From NCBI GenBank assembly GCA_027326105.1, contig DAHWFB010000094.1:1-34847 (forward strand): DNA of 34,847 nt. Reading direction: 5' to 3'. A program made the translations under genes and the position numbers. The notes under the pieces are model-generated. The model saw only the letters and a list, made by a program, of their open reading frames with translations. It made no database searches and was not told the origin of the DNA. This DNA is from Acetobacteraceae bacterium. GTDB lineage: Bacteria; Pseudomonadota; Alphaproteobacteria; Acetobacterales; Acetobacteraceae. Shown here piece after piece: positions 20,771 through 29,870 of the stretch. The stretch's first letter is position 1. Every line of letters begins with the position of its first letter.

Positions 20771-23416
20771 TCAACCGAGCTCGTAGCGGAAGGACCCGGA
20801 CGGATCCATGCCGACGTGGACACGGTCGATGGAGGAACCTTCGGCCAGCCGTGCCAGAACCTCGGCCGAGAGTTCGGGCAGCAGCGTGCGCGAGAGGATG
20901 TTTTCGACGTTGCGCGCGCCCGAGGCGCTTTCCGTGCAGCGGGCGGCGATGGTTTCGACCAGCACGGGGTCGAAGCTGAACGAAGCGCGGTAGGAATCGA
21001 ACACCCGGCGGCGGATGCGGTTGAGCTGGAGTTCCACGATCTGGCGGATGATGGCGTCCGACAGCGGGAAATAGGGCACCAGCGTCACCCGGCCGAGGAA
21101 GGCGGGCTTGAAGTATTTCGCCAGCTCCGGGCGCAGCGCCTCGGCGAGGCCGGCGGCGTCGGGCGCGGTGTCGGGGTCGGCGAAGAGCTTGGTGATGACC
21201 TCGGTGCCGGCGTTCGACGTCATGATGATGACGGTGTTCTTGAAGTCGATGTCGCGGCCTTCGCCGTCCTTCATCTGGCCCTTGTCGAAGACCTGGAAGA
21301 ACACGTCCTGCACGCCGGGATGGGCCTTTTCCATCTCGTCGAGCAGGATCACGGAGTAGGGCCGCCGGCGCACCGCCTCGGTGAGCACGCCGCCCTCGCC
21401 GTAGCCGACGTAGCCCGGCGGGCTGCCCATCAGCAGCGAGACCTTATGCTCCTCCTTGAACTCCGTCATGTTGATGGTGGTGAGGTTCTGCTCCCCGCCG
21501 TAGAGCAGATCGGCCAGCGTCAGCGCGGTTTCGGTCTTGCCGGTGCCGGAGGTGCCGACCATCAGGAACACGCCGATGGGCTTGCGCGGGTCGGTGAGCT
21601 TGGCGCGCGAGGTGCGGATGGCCTGGGCCACCGCTTCGAGCGCGTGGGGCTGGCCGACGATGCGCCGCTCCATGGTCTCGCGCAGCTGGAGCACGGTGCG
21701 GATTTCGTCGGACTGCATGCGTCCGGCGGGGATGCCGGTCCAGCTTTCCACGATTTCGGCCACCGCCTGGCCATCGACCACCGGGAAGATCAGCGGCTGC
21801 TCGCCCTGGAGCGCGCGCAGCCGCGCGGTCGCCTCCATCAGGCTCGCGCGCATCGCCTCCTTGTCGCCCTGCTCCTCGGGGTTGTCGATGGCAGCGAAGA
21901 GGGCGGCGATCTCGGCGGCGATCTTCTTTTCTTCTTCCCAGCGGTCCTCGAGGGTTTTCAGCTCCCCCGCGGTCTTGGCGCGGTCTTCGAGCAGTTCGGC
22001 CTTGCGGCTCGCATGATCGCCGCCGGTGGCCATCTCGCGGTCGAGGATGCCGACCTCGGTATCGATGAGGTCGATCCGCCGCCGGCGGTCCTCGATCGGG
22101 GCGGGCACGGCGGCCTGGCTCATGGAGACCCGGGCGCAGGCGGTGTCGATCAGGCTCACCGCCTTGTCGGGCAGTTGGCGGCTCGGGATGTAGCGGGCGG
22201 AGAGATGGACCGCCTGGGAGACCGCGTCATCGAGGATGCGGACCTTGTGGTGCTTCTCGAGGATGGCGACGAGGCCGCGCACCATGGCGATGGCGATCGG
22301 CTCGGTGGGCTCCTCGACCTTGACCACCTGGAACCGGCGGGTGAGCGCCGCGTCCTTCTCGAAATATTTCTTGTATTCGGCCCAGGTGGTGGCGGCGATG
22401 GTGCGCAGTTCGCCGCGCGCGAGCGCCGGCTTGAGCAGATTGGCGGCGTCTCCCTGGCCGGCCGCGCCGCCGGCGCCGACCAGCGTGTGCGCCTCGTCGA
22501 TAAAGACGATGATCGGCTTGGGGCTCGCCTTGACCTCCTCGATCACCGACTTGAGCCGGTTCTCGAACTCGCCCTTCACCCCCGCGCCGGCCTGCAACAG
22601 GCCGAGATCGAGGGTGCGCACGACCACGCCCTTGAGCGCCTCCGGCACGTCGCCTTGCGCGATCCGCAGCGCGAAGCCCTCGACCACGGCGGTCTTGCCC
22701 ACCCCCGCCTCGCCGGTGAGGATGGGGTTGTTCTGGCGGCGGCGGGTGAGGATGTCGATGACCTGGCGGATTTCGGTGTCACGGCCGAGGATGGGATCGA
22801 TCTTGCCGGATTTGGCCCGCGCGGTGAGGTCGATGGTGAACTGGTCGAGCGCTGCGGTGCCGGCCGCACCCGGCGGACGCTCGGCGCCGTCGCCGGTGGC
22901 GGGCGCGCCTTCGGTGGAGAGCGTCGCCGTCGCCGCCTCGGTGGAATTGGCGGTGACCGCGAGAAAATCGCGCTTGAGCGCGTCGGCGTTGATTTTCAGC
23001 AGCTGCGAGGAGGCCTCCCGCGCCCGCCGCGAGAGGGTCTCGTCGGCGAGCAGGGCCCACAGGATGTGGCCGGAACGGACCCGCGAAAGCCCCTGTTCGA
23101 CCGAGGCGAACAGCCAGGCCTGCTTGGCGGTCTCGACGATGTCGGGCGAGAGGGCGGGAGCGCGGGCGTTGCCGGTCTTCATCCGGTCGAGCGCGCGGTT
23201 CAGATCGGTGATCATGCGGCCATGATCGGCGTCGTAGTGGCGCAGGATGACGGGGATGTCGGTGTCGGTGCCGTCGGCGAGCTTGAGCAGCCAATGCTCG
23301 ATTTCGACATTGTAATGGCTGCGCGAAAGGGTGAGGCCCGCGGCCGCTTCGAGCGTACGGCGGCAGTGTTCGTTGAGGCGCCCTACCAGAGCCCGCAGAT
23401 CTATGGCTGCCATCAT
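20771..23416 (-). CDS. clpV: T6SS sheath-recycling AAA+ ATPase ClpV
   Basis: ClpV (TssH) unfolds contracted TssBC sheaths for reuse. The 881-residue protein has a ClpN domain at about 10-150 ('CRRTLEAAAGLTLSRSHYNVEIEHWLLKLAD'), a first AAA+ module with Walker A 'GEAGVGKT' 235-242 and Walker B 'FIDEAH' 305-310, a coiled-coil middle region (about 440-540), and a second AAA+ module with 'GTSGTGKT' 621-628 and 'LLDEMEKAH' 691-699. 'GSPPGYVGYGEGG' marks the second pore loop. The 'LTLSRSHYNVEIEHWL' N-terminus separates it from ClpB. Either of two consecutive ATGs can be the start after a G-rich stretch. It is transcribed away from tssA, with hcp downstream. Confidence 0.97.
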   Translation of the reverse strand: MMAAIDLRALVGRLNEHCRRTLEAAAGLTLSRSHYNVEIEHWLLKLADGTDTDIPVILRHYDADHGRMITDLNRALDRMKTGNARAPALSPDIVETAKQAWLFASVEQGLSRVRSGHILWALLADETLSRRAREASSQLLKINADALKRDFLAVTANSTEAATATLSTEGAPATGDGAERPPGAAGTAALDQFTIDLTARAKSGKIDPILGRDTEIRQVIDILTRRRQNNPILTGEAGVGKTAVVEGFALRIAQGDVPEALKGVVVRTLDLGLLQAGAGVKGEFENRLKSVIEEVKASPKPIIVFIDEAHTLVGAGGAAGQGDAANLLKPALARGELRTIAATTWAEYKKYFEKDAALTRRFQVVKVEEPTEPIAIAMVRGLVAILEKHHKVRILDDAVSQAVHLSARYIPSRQLPDKAVSLIDTACARVSMSQAAVPAPIEDRRRRIDLIDTEVGILDREMATGGDHASRKAELLEDRAKTAGELKTLEDRWEEEKKIAAEIAALFAAIDNPEEQGDKEAMRASLMEATARLRALQGEQPLIFPVVDGQAVAEIVESWTGIPAGRMQSDEIRTVLQLRETMERRIVGQPHALEAVAQAIRTSRAKLTDPRKPIGVFLMVGTSGTGKTETALTLADLLYGGEQNLTTINMTEFKEEHKVSLLMGSPPGYVGYGEGGVLTEAVRRRPYSVILLDEMEKAHPGVQDVFFQVFDKGQMKDGEGRDIDFKNTVIIMTSNAGTEVITKLFADPDTAPDAAGLAEALRPELAKYFKPAFLGRVTLVPYFPLSDAIIRQIVELQLNRIRRRVFDSYRASFSFDPVLVETIAARCTESASGARNVENILSRTLLPELSAEVLARLAEGSSIDRVHVGMDPSGSFRYELG

Positions 23417-23644
23417 CCCCCCGGATAGACGCTATACAGGGCCGCGCGGCGATCGTCACCGACGTCCCCGTGTCTCGAAGTATGGAGTTCCGTCTCGAAG
23501 CCTGGAATGGTCTGCCAGAGGGGTTCCTGAAGCTCCCCCTTGCCCTTACGTTAGGTTGTTGCGAGGGTGTCTGTCTAGAGGGGTGCGCGAATTTGCGCGC
23601 CCGGCGGCGCCTGCCGCGCGGGTTTGCGTGCATGGGGAGGGACG
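23417..23644. promoter_or_regulatory. Divergent control region of clpV-hcp and tssA operons
   Basis: This 228-base gap must hold promoters for both blocks. A near-tandem 20-bp direct repeat lies at 23472-23491 and 23492-23511, both beginning GTCTCGAAG and agreeing at 14 of 20 positions, roughly two helical turns apart. No sigma-54 (TGGC-N7-TTGC-like) site is visible, and no sigma-70 pair stands out. GGGGAGG at 23634-23640 is the tssA ribosome site. Confidence 0.5.
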
Positions 23645-24763
23645 ATGGCGGTCTTGCCGGATGGTTTCGATCTCGAGACGCTGCTCGCGCCGATCGCGGG
23701 GGAGAGCCCGGTGGGGGCCGACCTGCGGCAGGATTTCTCGGCCCAGTCCCTCTACTACCGGCTGCGGGACGCCCGCGCCGAGGCGCGGGCCGCGGAGCGG
23801 GCGGTGGACGCGGCCGATCCCAACGCCGACCAGGCGCTGGCGCCGCAGCGCTGGCGTTCGGTCCGCGAGATGGCGCTCAAGGTGCTGGCCGAGAAGAGCA
23901 AGGATCTCGAAGTGGCGGCCTGGCTCACCGAGGCGCTGGTCCGCGGCGAGGGGTTGGTCGGGCTGACCGCCGGGGCGAGCCTGATGGCGGGGCTGGCGGA
24001 CACCTACTGGGACGCGCTGCTGCCGCTGCCCGACGAGGACGGGATGCCGACCCGGGTCGCGCCGGTGACCGGGCTGAACGGCGAGGGGGCGGACGGCACC
24101 CTGATGCAGCCGCTGCGCAAGATCGCGCTCTGCGACGCCGCCGACGGGAGCGCGTTCGCGCTCTGGCAGTACGAACAGTCCGAGGAGCTTTCCGGCATCG
24201 GCGATGCCAAGCGCAAGGAGGCGCGGCTGAAGGCCGGGGTGGTGCCGTTCGAGGAGGCCGACAAATGGATGCGCGCGGCGCCGCCGGCCAATCTCGCCCG
24301 GTTGCGCCGGACCGCGCGCGAGGCGCTCGCCGCCTGGGTGGCGATGGGCGAGACGCTCGACGGGCGCGCCGGGGCGGATGCGCCGCCGACCTCGCGGGTG
24401 CGCGAGGTGGTGGAGAAGATCCTCGCCGTGGTCGGCAAATTCGCCCCGCCCGAGGTGGTCGAGGTGGAGGAGCCCGCGGCGGAGGAGGCGGGCGCCGCGG
24501 AGGCCGACGCCGGGCCCGCGGCGGGCGGAGCGGCGGCCGGTCCGGCCGCCACCCGCGGGGCGACGCGCGAGGACATGCTGCGCCAGCTGGCCGAGATCGC
24601 GGCCTTCTTCCGGCGCAGCGAGCCCAACTCGCCGCTGTCCTACACGCTCGAGGAGGCGATCCGCCGCGGGCGGATGAGCTGGCCCGAACTGCTCGCCGAA
24701 CTGATGCCCGACGAGGGGGTGCGCCGGGGTGTGCTGACCAGCCTCGGAATCCGTACGGAATAG
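23645..24763 (+). CDS. tssA: T6SS assembly protein TssA (ImpA-N domain)
   Basis: TssA primes and coordinates baseplate docking and tube/sheath growth. The 372-residue protein has the ImpA N-terminal domain ('FDLETLLAPIAGESPVGADLRQDFSAQSLYYRLRDARAEARAAER', then 'LEVAAWLTEALVRGEGLVGLTAGASLMAGLADTYWDALLPLPDEDG'), an acidic alanine-rich linker at about 275-305, and a short C-terminal helix pair 'REDMLRQLAEIAAFFRRSEPNSPLSYTLEEAIRRGRMSWPELLAELMPDE'. The 'PNSPLSYTLEEAIRRG' end resembles TssA1-type proteins. The ATG at 23645 follows GGGGAGG; an in-frame ATG seven codons earlier lacks such a site. First gene of the third block. Confidence 0.95.
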   Translation: MAVLPDGFDLETLLAPIAGESPVGADLRQDFSAQSLYYRLRDARAEARAAERAVDAADPNADQALAPQRWRSVREMALKVLAEKSKDLEVAAWLTEALVRGEGLVGLTAGASLMAGLADTYWDALLPLPDEDGMPTRVAPVTGLNGEGADGTLMQPLRKIALCDAADGSAFALWQYEQSEELSGIGDAKRKEARLKAGVVPFEEADKWMRAAPPANLARLRRTAREALAAWVAMGETLDGRAGADAPPTSRVREVVEKILAVVGKFAPPEVVEVEEPAAEEAGAAEADAGPAAGGAAAGPAATRGATREDMLRQLAEIAAFFRRSEPNSPLSYTLEEAIRRGRMSWPELLAELMPDEGVRRGVLTSLGIRTE

Positions 24764-24912
24764 AGACGATCGACCGTGACCGCGGTCAAGGCGATTGACC
24801 CGAGCCGTCCTGGGGGACTAACCTGAGATAGCAAAAATCCCAGGAAACAAGTGTTTCACCGGTGCGGCCCGCTGGATCGGGGCCGCCCAAGGATGAGGGA
24901 GGCCATCGGCCG
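24764..24912 (+). promoter_or_regulatory. tssA-tssB gap with operator-like dyads
   Basis: A perfect 12-bp palindrome TGACCGCGGTCA (24777-24788) is followed after 7 bases by a third half-site TGACC (24796-24800). Further on TCCTGGG (24808-24814) pairs with CCCAGGA (24839-24845). The 149-base gap is much longer than the others in this block and AT-richer, so a second promoter or attenuator for tssB-tssC is plausible. Confidence 0.4.
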
Positions 24913-25422
24913 ATGAGTGCAAGCATCCACGACAAGCTGAACCGCGTACGCAAGCCGCGCGTGCACATCACCTACGAGGTCGAGACCGAGGGGGCGCAGG
25001 TGGTCCGCGAGCTCCCCTTCGTGGTCGGCGTCATGGGTGATTTCTCCGGCGATCCGACCGCGCCGCTGCGCCCGATGGCGGACCGCAAGTTCATCCAGAT
25101 CGACCGCGACAATTTCAACGACGTCATGGCGCGGATGAACCCCGGTCTCAATCTCAAGGTGGACAATACGCTGAACGACGATGGCAGCCAGATGGCGGTC
25201 AATCTGAAGTTCAATTCGATCGACGATTTCGATCCCGCGCGGGTCGCCGACCAGGTGCCGGCGCTCAAGGCCCTGATGGAGACGCGGGCGAAGCTGCGCG
25301 ATCTGATGAGCAAGGTCGACCGTTCGACCGAGCTCGAAGGGCTGCTCGAACAGGTGCTGCAGAACGAGAACGAGTTGAAGTCGCTGTCGGGCCAGCTCGG
25401 CCTCGACAAGAAGGAGGGCTGA
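24913..25422 (+). CDS. tssB: T6SS sheath small subunit TssB
   Basis: TssB (VipA) pairs with TssC to build the contractile sheath. The 169-residue product shows the family core '[43 protein letters not shown]' (about 4-46), '[30 protein letters not shown]', '[41 protein letters not shown]' and the helical C-terminus that ClpV-type ATPases and TssC contact. The ATG at 24913 is preceded by GGGAGG at about 24898-24903, a slightly long spacing. tssC begins four bases after its stop. Confidence 0.97.
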   Translation: MSASIHDKLNRVRKPRVHITYEVETEGAQVVRELPFVVGVMGDFSGDPTAPLRPMADRKFIQIDRDNFNDVMARMNPGLNLKVDNTLNDDGSQMAVNLKFNSIDDFDPARVADQVPALKALMETRAKLRDLMSKVDRSTELEGLLEQVLQNENELKSLSGQLGLDKKEG

Positions 25423-25426
25423 GACG

Positions 25427-26917
25427 ATGTCCGCGAGCCAGGCCGCACCGGGCGCGCCCGAAGCCGCAACGACCGAAGGGCTGAGCATTCTCGACCAGGT
25501 GGTCTCCGCCACCAAGCAGACCGAGCCCGACCGGGCGCAGGATCTGGTCAAGACGCTGGTCGAGGAGGCGCTGTCCGGCACCGTCACCTTCGACAAGAAC
25601 CTCACCCGCACCTTCGACCGTGCGATCGCCGCGATCGACCGCAAGCTTTCCACCCAGCTCAACCAGATCATGCACAACCCCCGCTTCCTCCAGCTCGAGG
25701 GAACCTGGCGGGGGATGCACCATCTGGTGATGAACAGCGAGACCGGGATCTCGCTCAAGATCCGCGTGCTCAACATGACCAAGCGCGAGCTCAACCGCGA
25801 CCTCACCAAGGCGGTGGAGTTCGACCAGAGCCAGCTGTTCAAGAAGATCTACGAGAACGAGTTCGGCACTCCGGGCGGCGAGCCCTACGGCGCGCTGATC
25901 GGCGACTACGAGTGGACCGCGCACCCCGATGACATCGAGAGCCTGCGGCTGGTCTCCAACGTGGCCGCGGCGGCCTTCGCGCCCTTCATCTCGGCCGCCG
26001 GCGCGGGGATGTTCGGCTTCAACGACTGGACCGAGCTTTCCAAGCCGCGCGACCTCGCCAAGATCTTCGAGAGCCAGGACTACGCCAAGTGGCGCAGCTT
26101 CCGCGATTCGGAGGATGCCCGCTTCGTCTCCCTGGTGATGCCGCGGGTGATCGCGCGCCTGCCCTATGGCGCCGCCACCAAGCCGGTCGACGAGTTCGGC
26201 TACGAGGAGGCGCCGTACGACGAGACCGGCGCCGCCAAATCGCAGGACCATTCGGAATATTGCTGGATGAACGCGGCCTACGTGATGGGCACGCGGCTGA
26301 CCGACGCCTTCTCCAAATACGGGTTCTGCACCGCGATCCGCGGCGCCGAGGGCGGCGGCAAGGTGGAGAATCTGCCCAACCACGTCTTCACCTCCGACGA
26401 CGGGGATCTCGACGCCAAATGCCCGACCGAGATCGGCATCACCGACCGGCGCGAGTTCGAACTCTCCAACCTCGGCTTCCTGCCGCTCTGCCACTACAAG
26501 AATACCGACTATGCGGTGTTCTTCGGGGCGCAGACGGTGCAGAAGGCGAAGAAATACGACCGCCCCGAGGCCACCTCGAACGCCGCCATCTCGGCGCGGC
26601 TGCCCTACATCATGGCCTCCAGCCGCTTCGCGCACTATCTGAAGGTGATGGCGCGCGACAAGATCGGCAGCTTCATGGAAGCCTCCGACGTGGAACGCTG
26701 GCTCAACCGCTGGATCGGCAACTACGTCAACACCAACGAGAACGCCGGGCAGGAGCTGAAGGCGAAATATCCGCTGCGCGCGGCCAAGGTGGAAGTGAAG
26801 GAGATTCCGGGCAAGCCCGGCTCCTACAATGCGGTGGCCTGGTTGCAGCCCTGGCTCCAGATGGAGGAACTGACCACCAGCCTGCGCATGGTGGCGCGCA
26901 TTCCGCAGAAGGCCTGA
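25427..26917 (+). CDS. tssC: T6SS sheath large subunit TssC
   Basis: TssC (VipB) forms the main wall of the sheath with TssB. The 496-residue protein has the expected motifs: '[34 protein letters not shown]' (about 67-100), '[34 protein letters not shown]' (about 129-163), '[30 protein letters not shown]' and a C-terminus in which '[29 protein letters not shown]' closes the gp18-like handshake region. Ribosome site AAGGAGG lies at the end of tssB. A paralogue follows 58 bases downstream. By similarity to the rhizobial order this copy corresponds to the TssB-binding form. Confidence 0.97.
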   Translation: MSASQAAPGAPEAATTEGLSILDQVVSATKQTEPDRAQDLVKTLVEEALSGTVTFDKNLTRTFDRAIAAIDRKLSTQLNQIMHNPRFLQLEGTWRGMHHLVMNSETGISLKIRVLNMTKRELNRDLTKAVEFDQSQLFKKIYENEFGTPGGEPYGALIGDYEWTAHPDDIESLRLVSNVAAAAFAPFISAAGAGMFGFNDWTELSKPRDLAKIFESQDYAKWRSFRDSEDARFVSLVMPRVIARLPYGAATKPVDEFGYEEAPYDETGAAKSQDHSEYCWMNAAYVMGTRLTDAFSKYGFCTAIRGAEGGGKVENLPNHVFTSDDGDLDAKCPTEIGITDRREFELSNLGFLPLCHYKNTDYAVFFGAQTVQKAKKYDRPEATSNAAISARLPYIMASSRFAHYLKVMARDKIGSFMEASDVERWLNRWIGNYVNTNENAGQELKAKYPLRAAKVEVKEIPGKPGSYNAVAWLQPWLQMEELTTSLRMVARIPQKA

Positions 26918-26975
26918 GCGTGCCGCAGGCGGGGCGCCGGACCGCTGGGACCGGCGCCCGCCCGGGAGGCGCGGG

Positions 26976-28499
26976 GTGAGCGAAGCCGTGGCCGGCGAGA
27001 GCGCGCCGCTGCGCGAGGTGGTGCTGGCCGGGCGCTATTTCGGCACCCGTTTCGCCGCGGCGGCGGAGCGCGTGGCGGCGTTCCTGGTCGCCGGCCGGGG
27101 CGAGGCGCTGCTCGCCTGGTTCGGTGCCGCCGCCGGGGTCGGGCTGATCGGGGACGAGGCCGCGCGCCGCGCCCTGCTCGACCGCGACATCGCGGCGATC
27201 GACGCCATGATCGGCGCCGCGCTGGACGCGATCCTGCATCATCCGCGGCTGCGCCGGCTCGAGGGCAGCTGGCGCGGCCTGGCCTGGCTCGCGGAGGGGG
27301 TCGATCCCGCCGCGCGGGTCAAGGTGAAGGTGCTGGCGGCCGGCTGGGCGGAGATCTGCCGCGACCTCGAGCGCGCCGCGGAGTTCGACCAGAGCCTGAT
27401 GTTCCGCAAGATCTACGAGGAGGAGTTCGGCTCCCCGGGCGGCGAGCCGTACGGGATGCTGGTGGTCGATCACGAGGTGCGGCCGCGCCCGGCGCCGGGG
27501 TTTCCCACCGACGACGTGAGCGCGCTGGCCGCGCTCGCCGGCGTCGCCGCGGGCTCCTTCGCCCCGCTCATCATCGGTGCCGCGCCGGCGCTGCTCGGGG
27601 TGGACGAATTCGCCGATCTCGCCACCGTCGCCGATCCGGCGGCGGCGCTGAACGGGCCCGAGCATCTGCGCTGGCGCGGCATCTCGGCGCAGGAGGACGT
27701 GCGCTTCGTCGGCATCGTGCTGCCGCGCTTCCTCGCCCGCCCGCCCTGGGCGGACGATCCCGCGCGGGGCGACGGATTCCGCTACCGGGAAAGTGCGGAG
27801 ACGGTGGGCGAGCGGGTGTGGATGAACGCCGCCTACGGCTTCGCGTCGGTGGTGGTGCGGGCGATGGTGCATCACGGCTGGCCGGCGGAGGTGCGCGGCG
27901 CCGACCTCGACGAGGTGGGCGGCGGGGTGGTCACCGATCTGCCCCACGAGTCGGCCGATACCGATCCGCCCGGCGTGTGGACGCGGCCCAGCCCGGACGT
28001 GGTGCTGACCGACCGGCAGGAGCGTTCGCTGGTCGAGGCCGGGCTGATGCCGGCGACCGCGCTCGCCTTCACCGACGAGGCGATGTGGGGGGCGGTGCGC
28101 AGCCTGCAGAACCCGCAGCGCTTCATGGGCGCGAACGCGCGCGCGGCGAACGCCAACGCGCGCATCTCCGCGCAGATCAACTCGATGCTGTGCGTCTCGC
28201 GCTTCGCCCACTATCTCAAGGTGCGCGGGCGCGACATGGTGGGCTCGTTCCGCACCGCCGAGGAGATCGAGCGCGACCTCCAGAAATGGATCGGCGGCTA
28301 CGTCAACACCAACGTCTCCGCCGGCTTCGCGCAGCGCTCGCGCTTTCCGCTGGTGGGGGCGCGGATCACGGTGAAGGAGAAGCCGGGGCGGCCGGGGGTG
28401 TTCGGCTGCGTCTTCCATCTCCAGCCGCATTTCCAGCTCGACGATGTCAGCGCCACCTTCCGGCTGGTGACCGATATCGCCGCCCCGGCCGCGCGCTGA
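26976..28499 (+). CDS. Second TssC-family sheath protein (TssC paralogue)
   Basis: The 507-residue product aligns with the preceding TssC over its whole length: 'DIAAIDAMIGAALDAILHHPRLRRLEGSWRGLAWLA' (about 70-105), 'AEFDQSLMFRKIYEEEFGSPGGEPYGMLVVDHE', '[29 protein letters not shown]' and 'VFGCVFHLQPHFQLDDVSATFRLVTDI'. The N-terminus is shorter before the first core motif and the two have diverged strongly elsewhere, so this is an old paralogue. The start is a GTG with GGAGG at 26965-26969. Agrobacterium has the same side-by-side pair (TssC41 and TssC40). Its role may be in the sheath start or end, or in regulation; this is not shown by the sequence. Confidence 0.93.
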   Translation: MSEAVAGESAPLREVVLAGRYFGTRFAAAAERVAAFLVAGRGEALLAWFGAAAGVGLIGDEAARRALLDRDIAAIDAMIGAALDAILHHPRLRRLEGSWRGLAWLAEGVDPAARVKVKVLAAGWAEICRDLERAAEFDQSLMFRKIYEEEFGSPGGEPYGMLVVDHEVRPRPAPGFPTDDVSALAALAGVAAGSFAPLIIGAAPALLGVDEFADLATVADPAAALNGPEHLRWRGISAQEDVRFVGIVLPRFLARPPWADDPARGDGFRYRESAETVGERVWMNAAYGFASVVVRAMVHHGWPAEVRGADLDEVGGGVVTDLPHESADTDPPGVWTRPSPDVVLTDRQERSLVEAGLMPATALAFTDEAMWGAVRSLQNPQRFMGANARAANANARISAQINSMLCVSRFAHYLKVRGRDMVGSFRTAEEIERDLQKWIGGYVNTNVSAGFAQRSRFPLVGARITVKEKPGRPGVFGCVFHLQPHFQLDDVSATFRLVTDIAAPAAR

Positions 28500-28545
28500 A
28501 CCGCCGGGCGGGATGACAATCGAGGCAACCGAAGGGAGGATGGCG

Positions 28546-29352
28546 ATGTCGGGGACCGAGGAGAGCGCCGGGGCGCTGTTCCAGGCGGGCAGGCTGGCGG
28601 CGGCGGTGGAGGCCGCGGGAGCGGCGGTGAAGAAGACGCCGAGCGATCTCGCGGCGCGGGTGCTGCTGGCGGAGATGCTGCTGTTCGCCGGCAATCTCGA
28701 ACGCGCGGACGTGATCCTGGACGCCGCGAGCCAGGTCGATCCCTCCGCCGCCGTGGTGGTGGCGGAGTTCCGCCAGTTGCTGCGCGCGGAGATGGCGCGG
28801 CGGCAGTTGCGGCGGGACGGCCGGGTCCCGGAGTTCCTCGGCGAGCCGACGCCGGCGCAGCGGGCGGCCCTCGCCGCCGTCGTGGCGCTGCGCGCGGGCG
28901 ATCTCGCGGCCGCGGCGGCGCACTGCGCCGAGATCGAGCGCCTGCGCCCGCGCGCGCCGGGAACGTCGGCGGAGCGCGGCTTCGCCGATTTTCGCGACGT
29001 CGATGATCTCTGCGCCGGCTCCTTCGAGGTGCTGACCACCACCGGCAAGTATTTCTGGATCCCGACCGAGCGGGTGGAGGAGGCGGTCTTCCACCCCCCC
29101 AAGCGGCCGCGCGATCTCTACTGGCGGCGGGTCTCGATGTCGGTGAGCGAGGGGCCGGACGGCGATGTCTACCTGCCGGCGATCTACGGCTCGGACGATA
29201 CCAACCTGACCGACGCGCTGCGGCTCGGCCGGGAGACGGACTGGGCCGGGCCGGAGAGCGGGCCGGTGCGCGGGTCGGGACGGCGGGTGTTCCTCGCCGA
29301 CGAGGATGCGGTGGACGTGATGGCGCTCGCCACCCTGCGCTTCGGGACATGA
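28546..29352 (+). CDS. tagJ: T6SS accessory protein TagJ (ImpE/SciE)
   Basis: TagJ binds TssB and is thought to tune ClpV access to the sheath. The 268-residue protein has TPR-like helical repeats in its N-terminal half ('AGALFQAGRLAAAVEAAGAAVKKTPSDLAARVLLAEMLLFAGNLERADVILDAASQVDP', about 6-65) and the ImpE C-terminal domain ('GFADFRDVDDLCAGSFEVLTTTGKYFWIPTERVEEAVFHPPKRPRDLYWRRVSMSV', 'LPAIYGSDD'). The ATG at 28546 is chosen over ATGs at 28513 and 28540 because GGGAGGA at 28534-28540 is then ideally placed. It overlaps tssE by four bases (ATGA). Confidence 0.94.
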   Translation: MSGTEESAGALFQAGRLAAAVEAAGAAVKKTPSDLAARVLLAEMLLFAGNLERADVILDAASQVDPSAAVVVAEFRQLLRAEMARRQLRRDGRVPEFLGEPTPAQRAALAAVVALRAGDLAAAAAHCAEIERLRPRAPGTSAERGFADFRDVDDLCAGSFEVLTTTGKYFWIPTERVEEAVFHPPKRPRDLYWRRVSMSVSEGPDGDVYLPAIYGSDDTNLTDALRLGRETDWAGPESGPVRGSGRRVFLADEDAVDVMALATLRFGT

Positions 29353-29870
29353 GCGGGCGGGGACGGGAAGCGGCCGGGCGCGGGCGGGAGACGGCGCGGG
29401 TCCAGCTCCCCCTGCTCGACCGGCTGATCGACGACGCGCCCGATACCGACCGCGATCCGCCGATGTCGGTCGCGGAGGCGATGGAAGTGCTGCGCCGGGC
29501 GGTGCGGCGCGATCTCGAGGCGCTGTTGAACGCGCGGCGGCGGTGGCGCTCCTGGGCGCCCGCCCTGGCCGAGCTGCGCACCTCGGCGGTGGGCTTCGGG
29601 ATTCCGGATTTCACCTCCGGCGCCTTCGCCGACAAGGCGCGGCGGGAGAGCCTGCGGGCGGAGATCGAGGCCACCATCCGCCGCTTCGAGCCGCGCTTCC
29701 TCTCGGTGCGGGTCAGCCTGCTCACCGCGGAGGACGATCTCGACAGCACGCTGCGGCTGCGGGTGGAAGCCTTGATGCACGCCGAGCCGGCGCCCGAGCC
29801 GGTCGCCTTCGACACCCTGGTGGACTCCACCACGGCGGACGTGTTCGTGCGCGCGAGCGAGAATGTCTGA
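29349..29870 (+). CDS. tssE: T6SS baseplate protein TssE (gp25-like)
   Basis: TssE is the gp25-like part of the baseplate wedge that nucleates the sheath. The 173-residue product carries 'LPLLDRLIDDAP' at about 20-31, 'AEAMEVLRRAVRRDLEALLNARRRWRSW' and the gp25 core 'TSAVGFGIPDFTSGAF' with 'IEATIRRFEPRFLSVRVSLL', in which the conserved 'RFEPRL'-type motif includes Glu. A charged N-terminal tail of about 17 residues is not typical of shorter TssE proteins. Start and stop overlap with neighbours (4 bases with tagJ, 8 with tssF), marking tight coupling. Confidence 0.95.
   Translation: MSGRGREAAGRGRETARVQLPLLDRLIDDAPDTDRDPPMSVAEAMEVLRRAVRRDLEALLNARRRWRSWAPALAELRTSAVGFGIPDFTSGAFADKARRESLRAEIEATIRRFEPRFLSVRVSLLTAEDDLDSTLRLRVEALMHAEPAPEPVAFDTLVDSTTADVFVRASENV

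Noticed and set aside
20432-23428. A 998-codon open frame on the plus strand opposite hcp and clpV.
   Set aside because: It is the antisense of well-conserved hcp and clpV, rich in Gly, Asp, His and Leu without domains; a shadow frame.
23417-23644. A sigma-54 promoter for the divergent T6SS operons, as in some other T6SS clusters.
   Set aside because: No TGGC-N7-TTGC-like element with correct spacing was found on either strand by eye.
26976-28499. The second TssC gene as a decaying pseudogene.
   Set aside because: It is full length, uninterrupted, has a good ribosome site and keeps the core sheath motifs.
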